Part shown: positions 12,037 to 24,794 of the stretch, piece by piece
How the letters are laid out: each line of letters begins with the position of its first letter
How positions within the stretch are numbered: the first letter of the stretch is position 1
Source: Piscicola geometra
Taxonomy: Eukaryota; Annelida; Clitellata; Hirudinida; Piscicolidae
NCBI GenBank assembly: GCA_943735955.1
Contig: OX030958.1
Location: 7,637,126 to 7,701,125 of the forward strand
DNA length: 64,000 nt
Direction of reading: 5' to 3'
Notes under the pieces: generated by a model
Told to the model about the DNA's origin: nothing
Seen by the model: only the letters and a program-made list of their open reading frames with translations
Database searches by the model: none
Made by a program: the position numbers and the translations under genes

Positions 12037-12929
12037 TTTTCAATGAATGGAACATTTTCAAGTTTTATTAAAATCGTAGGCTTACTACTCCCGTTGCATT
12101 AACTAAATTCTTTTGTTTGGAGTTAATATTTTAAATCAATAGGAAAAAGATTCACTAGACAATTTCTTCTTAATTAAATCCCAAAAGATTCTAATGTATA
12201 ATAAACTAGAATCATTTCAAGTTTAAGGCTAATAAATATTTGCATAACAGTTTTTCAAGTGGTTCGTGGAGCAATTTTTTCGATGAAGTCCATTAAAACC
12301 TCATGGAATTTGAATTAGTAAATCATTTATGAGATATGAACAAAGATAATTTATAATATAGTTTTTACAAAATTTTGTCTAATTTTTTTACAAATATTTT
12401 TTCTTGAGTTTGGCGTTCCTGATAGACACAAATGAATTTCAAGAAAATGCCTTCTTGAGTACAATTGATGATCAAAAGAAACAAACCCGACAATGCAGAG
12501 TTCACAAAAGTTCTAGTGAAATCATTATGCGAATGGAAGCATTTGAGCTTTCCTTCGCAAAATCATGGGCTCATAAAACACCAAAACTTGGACCATTATA
12601 GGTCAAACTTGACTGAAAAGATTTTTCCAATAATCGGTTAATTAAGTGGAAAAATGTGAGAGTCTTTCTCCATGACTGGTTACGCATTTATCCATGTTTA
12701 GTTTGTAATATATTTTCAAAAATCTATAACAGCCTAGTGAAGAGGATACATTGAAATTAGTTTGAAACTCATTTAGGAGTCAAATGTAATAAAATGTATA
12801 ATCAGCTTGAAAACACGAGTCAAAAGGCAAGCGGAATGAAATAAATCTTCATCCAAAAAAGCATCATAACCACCAATCCAAACCCTTCTCATATAAGTCA
12901 TCCCTGCTATCGCCCTCTTGTCTATTTCT

Positions 12930-13349
12930 TCAACTTGATTTTTTAACAATTACCTTGATCACGAGGAAGATGAGCCAGCAAATCACCACGACCACGACGA
13001 TGCAAATTGGGATGGCATTACATATGTAACAGTAACGCAGATATCTTCTCGCCTTGGCGTGGTGCCCCTCTGAGCCGGCAGTACTGCCAATCACTGTGGT
13101 GCGCACGTATTTGCGTTTAGATGTTATAAAAAGTTTCTTTTATAGAAAATGTTCGTAAGAAATATTTAAAAAGATAAGAATGATTTAATTTATAGTATAT
13201 GGATATTGTTAGAATGGCGTGAAAAGTAATGAATGCTTGCTTGCGAGGACGAAAGCGATGAAGCCAAAAAACCAGCCGCAGAGCCAGTAAACCAGGCATG
13301 AGAGCACGAAGGCTGGAAAGAAGTCAACAGCCTCCGACGTTTCTGACAT
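12930..13349 (-). CDS. small dispanin/CD225-like two-pass membrane protein
   Basis: Two exons, 13241-13349 and 12930-13093, give 90 residues. The first exon encodes MSETSEAVDFFPAF, then a hydrophobic segment with the WLCGWFFGFIAFVLA pattern typical of the first CD225 helix. The second has the short polar loop with HHAKARRYLRYCY, matching the CD225 'G..A..Y' loop, then a second hydrophobic helix (ICIVVVVVICWLIFLV) and a basic end. The phase match (GCA A + TG) recreates FVLAM. The donor at 13239-13240 is GC, not GT (CAA|GCAAGC), so this would be a GC-AG intron. The family includes IFITM and PRRT proteins, but I cannot assign a subfamily or function. An alternative is that the second exon is spliced at AAG|GTAATT rather than ending at the TGA. 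Confidence 0.72.
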
Positions 13350-14101
13350 CTTTCAACTTAGGGTGCAAAGAATAATCAAAAGAGTTACTTACTCAGAAAG
13401 TAATAGTTTGTGCACTAGTGCTTATATTGGGTGTGAAGAAATTTTGATTTTTATCCTATAGTATACATATTTCAGTTTGATGTTTCTTTATTAACTATTC
13501 ACCAAAAATATTTGTGTATTGAATCGTCACGATTTGTTTTTTATATATATTATTTGTTCAAGTAAACGTAAGTAAAAATGCTTAAACTTTTTAGGTAAAT
13601 AAATAAACAAAATAAGGGTTTTTTTATTTATCAAAAAATCTTATACTAATTATTTTTTTTAAATCAAGTGCACAGTTTGCGATATATTGTGAACTTTCAA
13701 TTTCATAAAAAATTATGTTTGAACTTAACAGTTTTTATAGCAAAATCCCGTAAAAACTGTGTTTTGTGCGAATAAATATTTTCTTTTGAAACTTCTCGAT
13801 GATAAAGTATAAAAATTTTCAAATTTTATCATTAATACACAATTTAATAACTATAAAACAGATTATTATAAAATTTTCAGCTGTGTTTTTACAACAATCA
13901 ACAAAATGTTTAAAAAACTGTTTTTTAAATTATATTAGTAAGGTCAGTAAATATGTGTTCTATTTGGAATTAATATTCAAATGAATATTCAAAATAAATT
14001 TCAAAAAGACTCACAAAACAATAATATTCTAAATAAAATCTAAGAGAATTCTACTGTACAATAAATTAAAATCAATGTAAGTTTTAGGAAAATAAATGAG
14101 T

Positions 14102-17100
14102 TTAAATTTTAAAAAAATGTCCAGAAAACGGGTTTTTGTATAACGGCTTTGCGTCTTGGTTGTTGTCTGTTGCAGGACTTTTCAAAGGGTCGACTGAATA
14201 TTGCTTTTCTAGCTGTGGTTCTTGTTGCTGGTGTTGTTGCGGGTTGTAGGTGAACTTGGAGGGAGTGTTAAGTTTCTTGAGCGAGTTCAGAAGGGAGGGC
14301 TTGTGTTCAGACTTGATGGGAGTGTGGTTGTACTTCAGTGGAACAACCATCGCATCAGGCCCACCTTTGGGCTTGCTCTTGAACAAGTTGAAGTTCTTGA
14401 AGAGACCTTTTATGCCTTTCTTACCTGCCCTCTCATCCACCACTGGCTTTGTTCCGAGTAGTTCCGGTCCAAATGAGTACTTCTTGACGAGGTTCTCTAT
14501 GGAGCGGACCCTCTTAAGGTTGTCCCGCTTGAGCAGACCACAAGTCTTCGAGTCGACCAGAGGTGTTCTAACGATGCTGCGCGTGGAATGGCTGACCATC
14601 GATTCGACCGAATGGGCCTTTTTCAACGTCTCGTTCTGCTCCGTCCCTCGCATCTACAGACATTTGAAGTCACAATTATTTAAAATGTCAAAATGTTTTT
14701 TTACGGTAGGGTAGATTTGTAATGGGATTGTTATATTGAGTTTAAAATACTATTTATTACCGTTTCATTGATTCTTCTGAGGGTATCATCATCATCACAG
14801 CCATTCCGTCTAGTGCTCGGGGTCCCGTAGCGACTGCTTGAAAAATAATGATGAGATAAAATATTCAGTTCAAAACAACTACTCACAATAATACATTTAA
14901 ATTAGTGAATTAGGCTGTGGAGTTGTGAGGATGTTTGAAAAAAGATGTTTCGATCGCCCTTTCCACCAACCTCCACAGGGAGTGGTTGTCTTCATCCAGC
15001 CTTTTGAGGTTGTCAGCGTTGAGTTTGTGACCTTTCGACAGCTGCTCCCAGAGGTTGAATGGCAGGTTTTCTTTATCAGCCAAGCTGCTCTGCCTGCTAA
15101 CAGATCTACTCTTGTTACTAATGAGGTTACTCTGGTTACCATTTAGATTATTGTTGTTACTATTATTCAATAAAAAGTGTGTGTTGCTGTTGACGTTGTT
15201 GTTAATCTTCATCATGTTATCGACTTCATTGAGAAGGTTAGTGTCTTTCATGAGTTTATTCACCATTGAGAATCGGTCTTCAACAGCGCGGTGCCTCAGC
15301 GCCTCAGCAAGTCTTGAACCACTTCTCACTAGCGCACAAGGACGCTGTTCGTCCTGTGAAGGAGGGTGGTGGGTGAAGAGGATGAAGATAGTGATGAAAT
15401 GATTGAGAAGAGAGGATGAAAAAGGGCTGGGGATAATGCAAAGTTCAACACTATAATATTATTAAATCAATTCATAATATTTAAAAATTATACTTTTTTG
15501 GAGTTAAGCATTGAGAAGAATGAAGAGCAAACGTTTTGAGGGAGAGGGGATGGAGCGGCAGAAATGAGTCTCGCCGAGGCTGACCTGAAGTTCGGTGAAT
15601 TATCGCTTATTGAAATTTAAAAAACAAAATGATGATAAATATATAAAATAATTTTCAAACAAAACTAAATTGAAAAAAACTGTTCAAAGCTTAATTGAAA
15701 ACCAAAATCTAATAAATGTTGATAAAAGCTTTGAAGCCATAATTTTAAAATTTGCAACCAGACCTAGGATTGTGTACTGGAGTGGCGACATCGTATCTCT
15801 CCACCACGAAACTCACTGCATCTCGGTACTTCTGACTCATCATCGCAAACCTCAGTACCTCTCTCGCTTCCTGGTTGCTCAAGTTGACCAGTGACCTTCC
15901 GTTGACCTCGAGTATCCTATCCCCTTCCTTCATCCTTCCATCCATGTACGCCCCTCCCCCTTTGCTTATCCCCTTCACAAACAATCCCAAGTCCACCACC
16001 TATGGGACGAGTTGAATAAGTGGATTAGTGGAAGATGAGTGGTCGATAGTTGGATGAGTGGATGCATATTTACAAAAACAAACAAATAGAATTACTCAGA
16101 TGTTTTCAACTTATTAAAGGTGCTATATGATGAACCAACCTGTCCACCAGACGTCTGCTTCGTTTTTATGCCAATGCCTATGTTGTCTTCCAGACATATC
16201 ACCATGGCAACCACCTCCACGCCATAATGAGGATTGTGGTAGGATGCGATAGATGGAGTGATGCAACGGTTGGAGGTGGATGAATGAATGATGGATGGAT
16301 CGTTGAGGGATGGAGAGATGGTGGATAAAGGAGTTTTAATAGATGGATGAACGCCATCGAGATCATCATCGTCATGAACTGGAATTATTCTTTCGATCAA
16401 TAGTTTGACCACTGTATCCATGGCTACCGACCGCAAGTAAGCAACCACTTCATCCTGACGCTTGTCTGTTGCGTCCATTCCATCCACCTGGTTGTGTGGT
16501 TGTTGCTGAGGTTATAGGAGAAGATATTTAAATATTATTTTTGTATTACAAATATATTAAGTTTTATTACTAATAGTTTAATGAGGCAATACTTATTATT
16601 ATGATCAATTAATAAACATAAAATATAGATAAGATAGACATAATAATGAAATGATGAAGATAGCGATATGAAAATGGAGCAACTCATAAAAATAGAATCA
16701 CTTTCAATAGACCATACAATAGATTATACAATTGAAAACCACCTGTATGAGAATATCTCCAGCCATCAGTCTGCCATCAACTTTGGCAGCCCCTCTGGGC
16801 AAGATGTGTTTGACGTAGATGGGTTTGATGGGGGTGGTTTGGGTGAGTGTTTGGTGGGGGAGAGAGGCTTGGAAAGGGGAGGGCTTGGATGGGGGGGAGG
16901 GCTTGGATGGGGTGGCTGATGTCTGCTGGAAATCGTCGCAAGTGGTCAAACTGAAGCCCAAGCCATGAACTCCTTTTGTTTTGGTTAGTTAGTTTTTTAA
17001 ATTTTAATTTTGAACAAATACATAAATATGACATAGTTTTTATTATTGTTATATTATTTATACATTTTTTGACTTTTTGTATTTTCGTACCTTTGACGAG

Positions 17101-20100
17101 AGAGATCTCAATTTGAGCACTTTTGAATGTGATTTTTCCATTGACGTTTGCGGCACTGCGAATGAGGTCAAGGTCACTTATCTGGGTCAAGCCAGTGATC
17201 TTAGAGCACGTGGCAGGCTTTGATTGGTTGAAACGATTCTCAGAGGCATCCGTGCCTTTTGCTGTAGGTGTGAAGCAATTGGACTTTCTGTAATTGTCGT
17301 TGTTTTCGAAGTTTTTGTTGTCGTATATCGCTTCTTTGTTGAAAAAGTTGTTTATGTTGTTGTTTTTAAAGTTGTTGTTATTGGTGTGAGTATAGGTTGA
17401 GTTGACTTCAGAATTATCAATGTTGTTGTAGTGGCTGTTGCTATAACAAAGGTTTTTACTTTTATAATTCTCACTAGCTTCAAAGGCATTGGCACTGTAA
17501 ACACTATCCTTGTTGATCTTGCCATTAGGGGTCTTAGCAACAGGAGTGTCTGCATTGTCGACACCCAGCGGTGAGAAGTACTTGTTCGAGTGTTCTTTCT
17601 TCTTCTTCTTGAGGGTCGAGTCTTTGTGGGGGGTCGAGGTTACGGGCATCTTTTTAACCGGCGTTAAAATCACCACCTTCTCGCCCTCCCCTCCACATGA
17701 CATCTTTTCATTTCGCTCATAAGCTATTTTACCATTCGCCATTTTACTATACGCCATTTTGTCATCATTTGATTTTCCATAGTAGATTTTGTCTCCGACA
17801 TTTTTGTGGTACCCTAACTTGTCAATGGCCATCTTGGTGTAATCGTGTTGTCTCTCCATCAAAACACTTCTCTCCTTCTCTTTCCTCCTCCTATCACCTC
17901 CAAACTTCACCGTCAGCAGCATCTGTGCTCTGTTTATGGCGTCCTTGAGGAGGAGTTGAGACCTGGAAGAGGGTGAGAGGTTGCTGATGGTAATGATGAA
18001 GGTGAGATGGTAATGATGGTGGTGAGATGGTAATGATGGTGAGGGTGAGATGGTAATGATGGTGGTGAGATGGTAATGATGATGGTGAGATGGTAAAGAT
18101 GGTGGTGAGATGGTAATGATGGTGGTGAGATGGTAATGATGGTGGTGAGATGGTAATGAGGATGGTGAGATGGTAATGAGGATGGTGAGATAGTAATGAT
18201 GGTGTGGGAGATGGTAATGATGGTGGTGAGATGGTAATGATGGTGGGGAGATAGTAATGATGGTGGGGAGATGGTAATGATGGTGGTGAGATGGTAATGA
18301 TGGTGGTGAGATGGTAATGATGAAGGTGAGATGGTAATGATGGTGGTGAGATGGTAATGATGGTGGGGAGATGGTAATGATGGTGGTGAGATGGTAATGA
18401 TGATGGGGAGCTGGTAATGATGGTGGGGAGATGGTAATGATGGTGGTGAGATAGTAATGAATGTGGTGAGATGGTAATGATGGTGGGGAGATGGTAATGA
18501 TGGTGGTGAGATGGTAATGATGATGGGGAGATGGTAATGATGGTGGGGAGATGGTAATGATGGTGGTGAGATAGTAATGATGGTGGTGAGATGGTAATGA
18601 GGATGGTGAGATAGTAATGATGGTGTGGGAGATGGTAATGATGGTGGTGAGATGGTAATGATGGTGGGGAGATAGTAATGATGGTGGGGAGATGGTAATG
18701 ATGGTGGTGAGATGGTAATGATGGTGGTGAGATGGTAATGATGGTGGGGAGATGGTAATGATGGTGGTGAGATGGTAATGATGGTGGTGAGATGGTAATG
18801 ATGATGGGGAGATGGTAATGATGGTGGTGAGATGGTAATGATGGTGGTGAGATGGTAATGATGGTGGTGAAATGGTAATGATGGTGAGGGTGAGATGGTA
18901 ATGATGGTGGTGAAATGGTAATGATGGTGAGGGTGAGATGGTAATGATGGTGGTGAGATGGTAATGATGGTGGTGAGATGGGAATGATGGTGGTGAGATG
19001 GTAATGATGGTGGTGAGATGGTAATGATGGTGGTGATGAGATTGGTAAGAAGAAGATGGATTTACAGCGAAAGTGATGGTAGTGGAGAAAACGATAGAGG
19101 TGAAAAAGATTATTAGGATGGTGGTGGTGAGTAGTGAGGATGAGAAGATGATGAAGATGAAGTGGTGATGAAAAGATGGAGGAGATGAGGTGGTGTCTTA
19201 ACCTTTCAAAACCAATGCTCTCCAGTGCGACTCCATTGATTGCGATGATGACGTCGTCTTCGTACATTGATCCACTTTTAAACACTTTTCCATCTCTATC
19301 CACTTTCTGAACCAATAACCCCATGTAACTGTTGTGTTTGTTATTATTATACTTTTTCAAATGAATTTTAGCATTTAATAAGTATTTTTTTATATATTTA
19401 TTTTATTTTGCTCATTATCAATATATTTTATTACATTGATTCCTTCACCACCAAGAGCACCACCACACCACACAACCACATCCCTCCATCACACCCACCC
19501 ATCTATGCGGTCGTAACAGGGTATGACATGGATTCCCATGGACTCACCATCATTGGCCACAACCACTTCTGCAACTCCACCACTGCGTTGCAAATGATAT
19601 TTAGAATTTTACATAAAGTAATTAATCTTGAAGTAAAAGTTATATTGGAAAAATTTCGTTTTAAATCTCATTTTGACAAAAAAAGTTTTTAAAAAATTAG
19701 AAAAAATTGTCTCTTGGGACGCACCTATTGAATTTGTTACAGGAGGTGCCCCTACGGTAACTCTCCCTCACTCCACCCTTCTGTCGTGTGGGGAGGGTGG
19801 AGTTGTTTAGGAAATGTGTATATTCGTGCAGAGTTTTTTTTAGATTAAAAATATTATTGAATTATAAATTAATAAATTTTCAAAAAAATTTTTTTTAATA
19901 GTGAAAGTAATTTTTTATTCACTTGGAAGTTGCTTTGAGGGATGAATGAGGAGCGCAGAGTGGAGCTCCTATCGAAGATGTACAAGGGAGGCAGTTGCGG
20001 CGCTTTTTCTATGTAGTATCTGAGGTTGGTGCGGTTGTTGCGGTTTGTTGGTTTTATTGGTAGTTGCAGCAATTGAAGTTGTGAAAGTTGTAATGTAATT

Positions 20101-21660
20101 TGAAGATGCCCCAAGAGCTCGTTTACACCACATAGAATATATACTTTTTGCATACATAAAAAAACAAACCCACATACTAATACACAAACAAACGTACACT
20201 CCCAAAATCACATAAACACGATCGCAAAAAAAACACCCACATACACACCTTTTGGAGGCTCTATCGAATCTCTTGACCGACAGAATGGTGTCGTCTTGAC
20301 TGACGTTTGTGCGGTTGGTGGTGTAAGTGGTGTCGCTATCCAGAAAGGAGTCGTTGTAGTTGTGGTTGTTGTTGTGGCTGTAGTTGTTGTTGTTGTTGTA
20401 GTTGTAGTTGTTGTAGTTGTTATTGTTGTTGTTATTGTTGTTGTTATTATTGTTGTTGTCGTTGTTGTCAGTTGGAAGTAAAGGCTCGCTAGTTTGTCGC
20501 AGCATTATATCTGAAATGAAGAATTGTAAATTTTTATTTAAAAACTTAATTTTTAAAATGTTAAATTAGAAATAGATATTTCACGTTTATAATAATGGGT
20601 ATTTTTTATACAGTCAATACTGTATGATATTGAAAGCAACTATTTCACCCTGGTTTTGTCCTTTGAAGAAAACTCCGTGTGAATTAAAGTTTTCATCACA
20701 GTTATCAAACTTCATATTCGCATTATTATTATCATTTTTACTTTTCATACTATTTCTATTAATTTTGTTAATGTATTGATTATTATAATTATAATTGTTT
20801 ATCTGGGGAGGATGATGATGATTATTGGTGTTAGTAATGTGATGGGGGTAATTGTGATTATGGTTTATTTCGGAGTTGATAGTTTCATTTGAGCTTTTTC
20901 CGTCTCCTCTTATCTTGCTTTTTCTGTCTTCTTCATCATCCTCGTCATCATTATCATCACCTCCTTCTCTATTCAGGACAGTCGTGAAGGTGGCAAAGAC
21001 CTTTAAGTTATTAATTTCATTATCATTATACCGTATTACATTTATTTAAATTACAAAAATTAATAAATAATTCTTAGATAAAAATATTAATGAAAATCAC
21101 AGCTTCACACGTTAATGATTAAAAGCTTGAAATTTAAATTCTTAATAATTTTATTAAAATTAAATTAATTAACAACGCCATTAACAAGCACATGCATTTT
21201 CCAATTGCACTCACAGTTTCCCTGTTATCGATGACGTCACAAAGCTTGTCATCCTGGTCCAGAATGCCTCCATCGGAAGATTTGAGGTTGTAGATGTGGA
21301 CGTTGCAGTGGTTGTTCTGAGGAGGGAGGGGGTGGAAAAGGTGGAGGTGTGGAAAGGGGATTGAAAGGAGTGTGGGTGGAGATTGATGGGTGGAGGGAAG
21401 GAGAAGGAAAGGTGGAAAAAAAGAAGGGTTTGAAAAAGTATATTAGAATCAATATTAATTAGCATTTTATCATTACCCGCTCACCCAATTTATCCACCCC
21501 TCCCCTATCAAGCCACCACCAAAGGCACCTTTCCTACAGCCTTCCGATACCTCGCCCCTGCCTCCCTCATCAGCGCTCTCACAGTCATGCTGGGCGTCGG
21601 ACAAGGCACCATGATCTTCACCCCCTCGAAACACACCGTCACTTTCAGTGCGTTCAACAT
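14102..21660 (-). CDS. PARD3: PAR-3/Bazooka cell-polarity scaffold, complete
   Basis: Sixteen phase-consistent exons: 21529-21660, 21215-21316, 20649-21000, 20249-20510, 19923-20019, 19725-19780, 19499-19582, 19203-19328, 17091-17962, 16743-16972, 16140-16487, 15764-15999, 15533-15584, 14971-15353, 14761-14833, 14102-14653. They give 1318 residues; human PARD3 is about 1356. PAR-3 organises the PAR-6/aPKC complex at cell cortex and junctions. Residues 1-85 are the CR1 oligomerisation domain (LKVTVCF, ARYRKAVGK, DGGILDQDDKLCDV). PDZ1 is about 336-425 (ANDGESMGIHVIP, GLLVQKVDRDGKV). PDZ2 is about 687-810 (GLGFSLTTCDDF, IYVKHILPRGAAKVDGRL), PDZ3 about 855-960 (DLGLFVKGISKGGGAYMDGR). CR3-like aPKC sites are LKKAHSVESM (Ser near 1150) and LKRVRSIENL (near 1186), followed by the basic lipid-binding stretch KKGIKGLFKNFNLFKSK. 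Oddities: poly-Asn in exon 4 from (GTT)n, a Pro/Ser insert inside PDZ2, Asn-rich linkers and a minisatellite filling intron 8. Confidence 0.95.
17985..19035 (-). repeat. 20-bp minisatellite filling PAR-3 intron 8
   Basis: About 50 units of GATGGTAATGATGGTGGTGA (plus strand), with GTGGGGA and AGTAATGA variants. It begins about 25 bp from the exon 9 acceptor (17962) and ends about 170 bp from the exon 8 donor (19203). On the minus strand no reading frame through the array meets a stop. Confidence 0.97.
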
Positions 21661-22328
21661 TTTAGGGAGGTTTGAAGTTGTTTTTTTGGGGTTTTTGGTG
21701 GGTAGAGATTTTTCTTTTTTTTCTTGGATCAGTGGAAAATATTATTTAAAGTTTTTTATCTATTTTATTTATAAAATTTTGTACAAAATTATTTGTTCGG
21801 TTTTTTCTGGAGGATTTTAGGCAATTTTGGCTTTAAAAACTTTAAAGTTTGTTTCTTAAACTGCAGTTCTAATATTTGCAACAAAAAATTCTAAAAATCT
21901 TTGTGAAGGTTTCACAATAATAAGTTATTTTTCGACCTATTTATCATTTGTTTTTTTTTATGTCTCAGTAATATTTTTTTTGCTGGTGCAGACAACGTTT
22001 ACAGTCTCAACTTTTTATATTTCTGTATTTATTTGCAGATTTGAAAGTAATTTCTAGAACTTACAACCCGACTTTTTAGATTAAAAATGAAACAATTCAA
22101 ACTATAACATCAATAAATCTCTTAAAAACTGAGTTAAAGATCGCTACATTCGAGCAACTTGTCTCGTCGCAATCACTGAATAAATGAATGAATGAATGAG
22201 ACAGGCAGGCAGGCAGGCAGGTAGGTAGGTACATGTGCTGTGGCTAGGCACTTCATCTCGAAGGCGCCAAACTTTGAAAGAGGAATGCAGAAACAATAGA
22301 CAGATGTTTCCAAAACACCTGCTTTCGC

Positions 22329-22764
<436 letters not shown>

Positions 22765-22879
22765 CTTTGTTTGTATGTTTGCTGGTGTGTATAGCATGAC
22801 AGCATGGGGTGTATGTGACACCGATTGTGATTGTTTTCTGAAGCGTGCAGCTCTCATGACGGTATAATTGCATTCATAT

Positions 22880-23120
22880 GTTTGTTTGTGTGTGTTTGTA
22901 TGTATGTATGTTTGTACCATTTCCTGTTTGTATTTTGTAAATATTATTTTTTCAATCTTTGTGTATTCATGTCTTCATTGTTAATGTTATTTTTGTGTAT
23001 TTGTCTGGTTGTGTATTTGTATGCTTGTGTATTTGTATATTTGTGTATTTGTATGTTTTTGTATTTGTATGCTTGTTTATTTGTATGCTTGTGTATTTGT
23101 ATGCTTGTGTATTTGTATGA
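22880..23120. repeat. degenerate TTTGTATG-type repeat
   Basis: Repeated GTGTATTTGTATGCTT-like units with drift. The antisense frame is the KYTNIQIHKHTN type of low complexity and is not taken as coding. Confidence 0.75.
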
Positions 23121-24646
23121 CTCTGGTGAGATTGGAACACAGACACAGCAAGGCATTCAATCTTTTCTGTTTCCTCATGCACAATCGAGGCTCCAAAGTC
23201 ACAAAAGCTTAAGATTAGCTTTTTTCTTTTTATGCATTTGCCTTAAAACTTAAAAAACTGATTAGTATCATTCTGAAAAGACACATGCCGTAAAACACCA
23301 AAATCTTTGGAAATGTAAAAATAATTAATTATTTTTATGCACTAAATAAAAATATTTAAAAAAAATTTGACATTGAAATTCTAGTTTTTTAATGAATGGT
23401 TAAAATAATTATGTACAAAACAAGAGCCCTAAATAATAACTTTTTTTTAAATTATGGTTTTTAATTGAAGGTATTTGAGGCACAATCTCCTCGCTTCTCT
23501 GAAGCGTGTCAAGTGCTAGTGACCTGATTTATCGCCTGGTCACATGACTGTCTGCTCCGATGTATGCGTCTTTCTTGTGGTGTGTATGTGTCTTTGTATC
23601 TGTCTTTGAATATAAATTACTAATAAATTAAAATTTATTTATTCTTTTCTGTGTGTATTATCAGTCTGTCTGTTTATCTATCCAAACTAATTGTATTGAA
23701 CAAATGGTTTAAATGAATTATAGCGTTTTAAAGACAATGAAAGAAGCATTAATGGTCTGTTGTAGTAGCTTTACAATCAACACTATCGACCAAAGAATTT
23801 TGAAAAGTTTCAATTGATCAGCAAGCAACAATGGTCTATAATGGCAAGATTGCAACAGGATATGGCATTTCGCGAAAGTTCACTGATGGGGCTTTTTTGC
23901 AGCATTTATGATTTATGGTTTAAAAGACTTTTTTATTAGTCTTCATCACTACCATATCTTCCAGCTCCACCAACCACTCTTCCTTTACCGCACTTCCAAA
24001 CTCCTTCAATATTTCTTATTATTTAAATTATATAACTTTTTGAATGTTAAGTTATTCAAAAAAGGTATGTGAATACTTTAATTATTGCGTTTATGAATTT
24101 TGAATGCCTAATTACAAAGGCCGTAAATTCTTGTGGATCGTGTGCTAGTTGATTCAAAGCGTTCTCACGTTCTTTCGAACCAGCTTTTTTGGCCTATTTC
24201 CGTTTATTATTTATTTTATTATTTTAATAGAATATTCTTTCGTTTTTATAAACAAAAAGTATTCATAAAATATTTGATAGAACTAAATATATAGGATACC
24301 TTAATCTTATTCTGAATCTTGTTTTAACATGAAATGACACAATTCTAATTAAAGTTAAATGTTCTAATTAAACAAAATTACATTCTGTATAAAAAAATCA
24401 TCTTTTGGTACAGTGACTGCATATTTTTCAAAAGCTTACTATTTAATCTTACATGTAAACGGAGCTCACAATACCTAACTAAACTCAGACTCCATTTTAT
24501 CTCGCAGAACAAAATTTTTACGAGATAAAAATGCAATGAAACGACTTTTTTATTCAACTTTAGGGTAGATTTATAGATTTTTAAAAAGTTGTATTTAAGA
24601 TGTTTAGGGAAAAATGGAATAAATTAATACAAATTCTTCCACACAT

Positions 24647-24794
24647 TCAACAACACATTCCATCTTGGCTCTTCTTGGTCCACGAAGAAGGTCCTTGCAC
24701 GCCATCACAATAAGGTAAATCGTATCCGATACCTGAGACCAAGTCACTGCAGCATCGAGCCGCTGTGTACTTCGGGTGGTCCCCGTCGCAGAAT
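24647..24794 (-). CDS. probable last exon of a small Cys-rich protein
   Basis: An acceptor (ACTGACAG) at 24795-24796 opens a 48-residue frame, starting FCDGDHPKYTAARCC and ending DGMCC then TGA. The cysteine pattern is C-x11-CC-x13-C-x17-CC, which suggests a disulphide-rich secreted or extracellular tail. A minus-strand AATAAA lies at 24549-24554. GC content rises here against AT-rich flanks. No upstream exon or signal peptide was found, because a CA-rich repeat lies directly upstream. Family unknown. Chance cannot be excluded. Confidence 0.35.

Noticed and set aside
15354..15426. Alternative PAR-3 acceptor at 15427 adding a hydrophobic Phe/Ile/Thr-rich peptide
   Set aside because: The 52-bp exon 15533-15584 solves the phase change with better splice sites, and the rejected segment looks like a polypyrimidine tract.
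17985..19035. His/Ser/Pro repeat protein
   Set aside because: It is PAR-3 intron 8. Exons 8 and 9 join in phase only if the array is removed.
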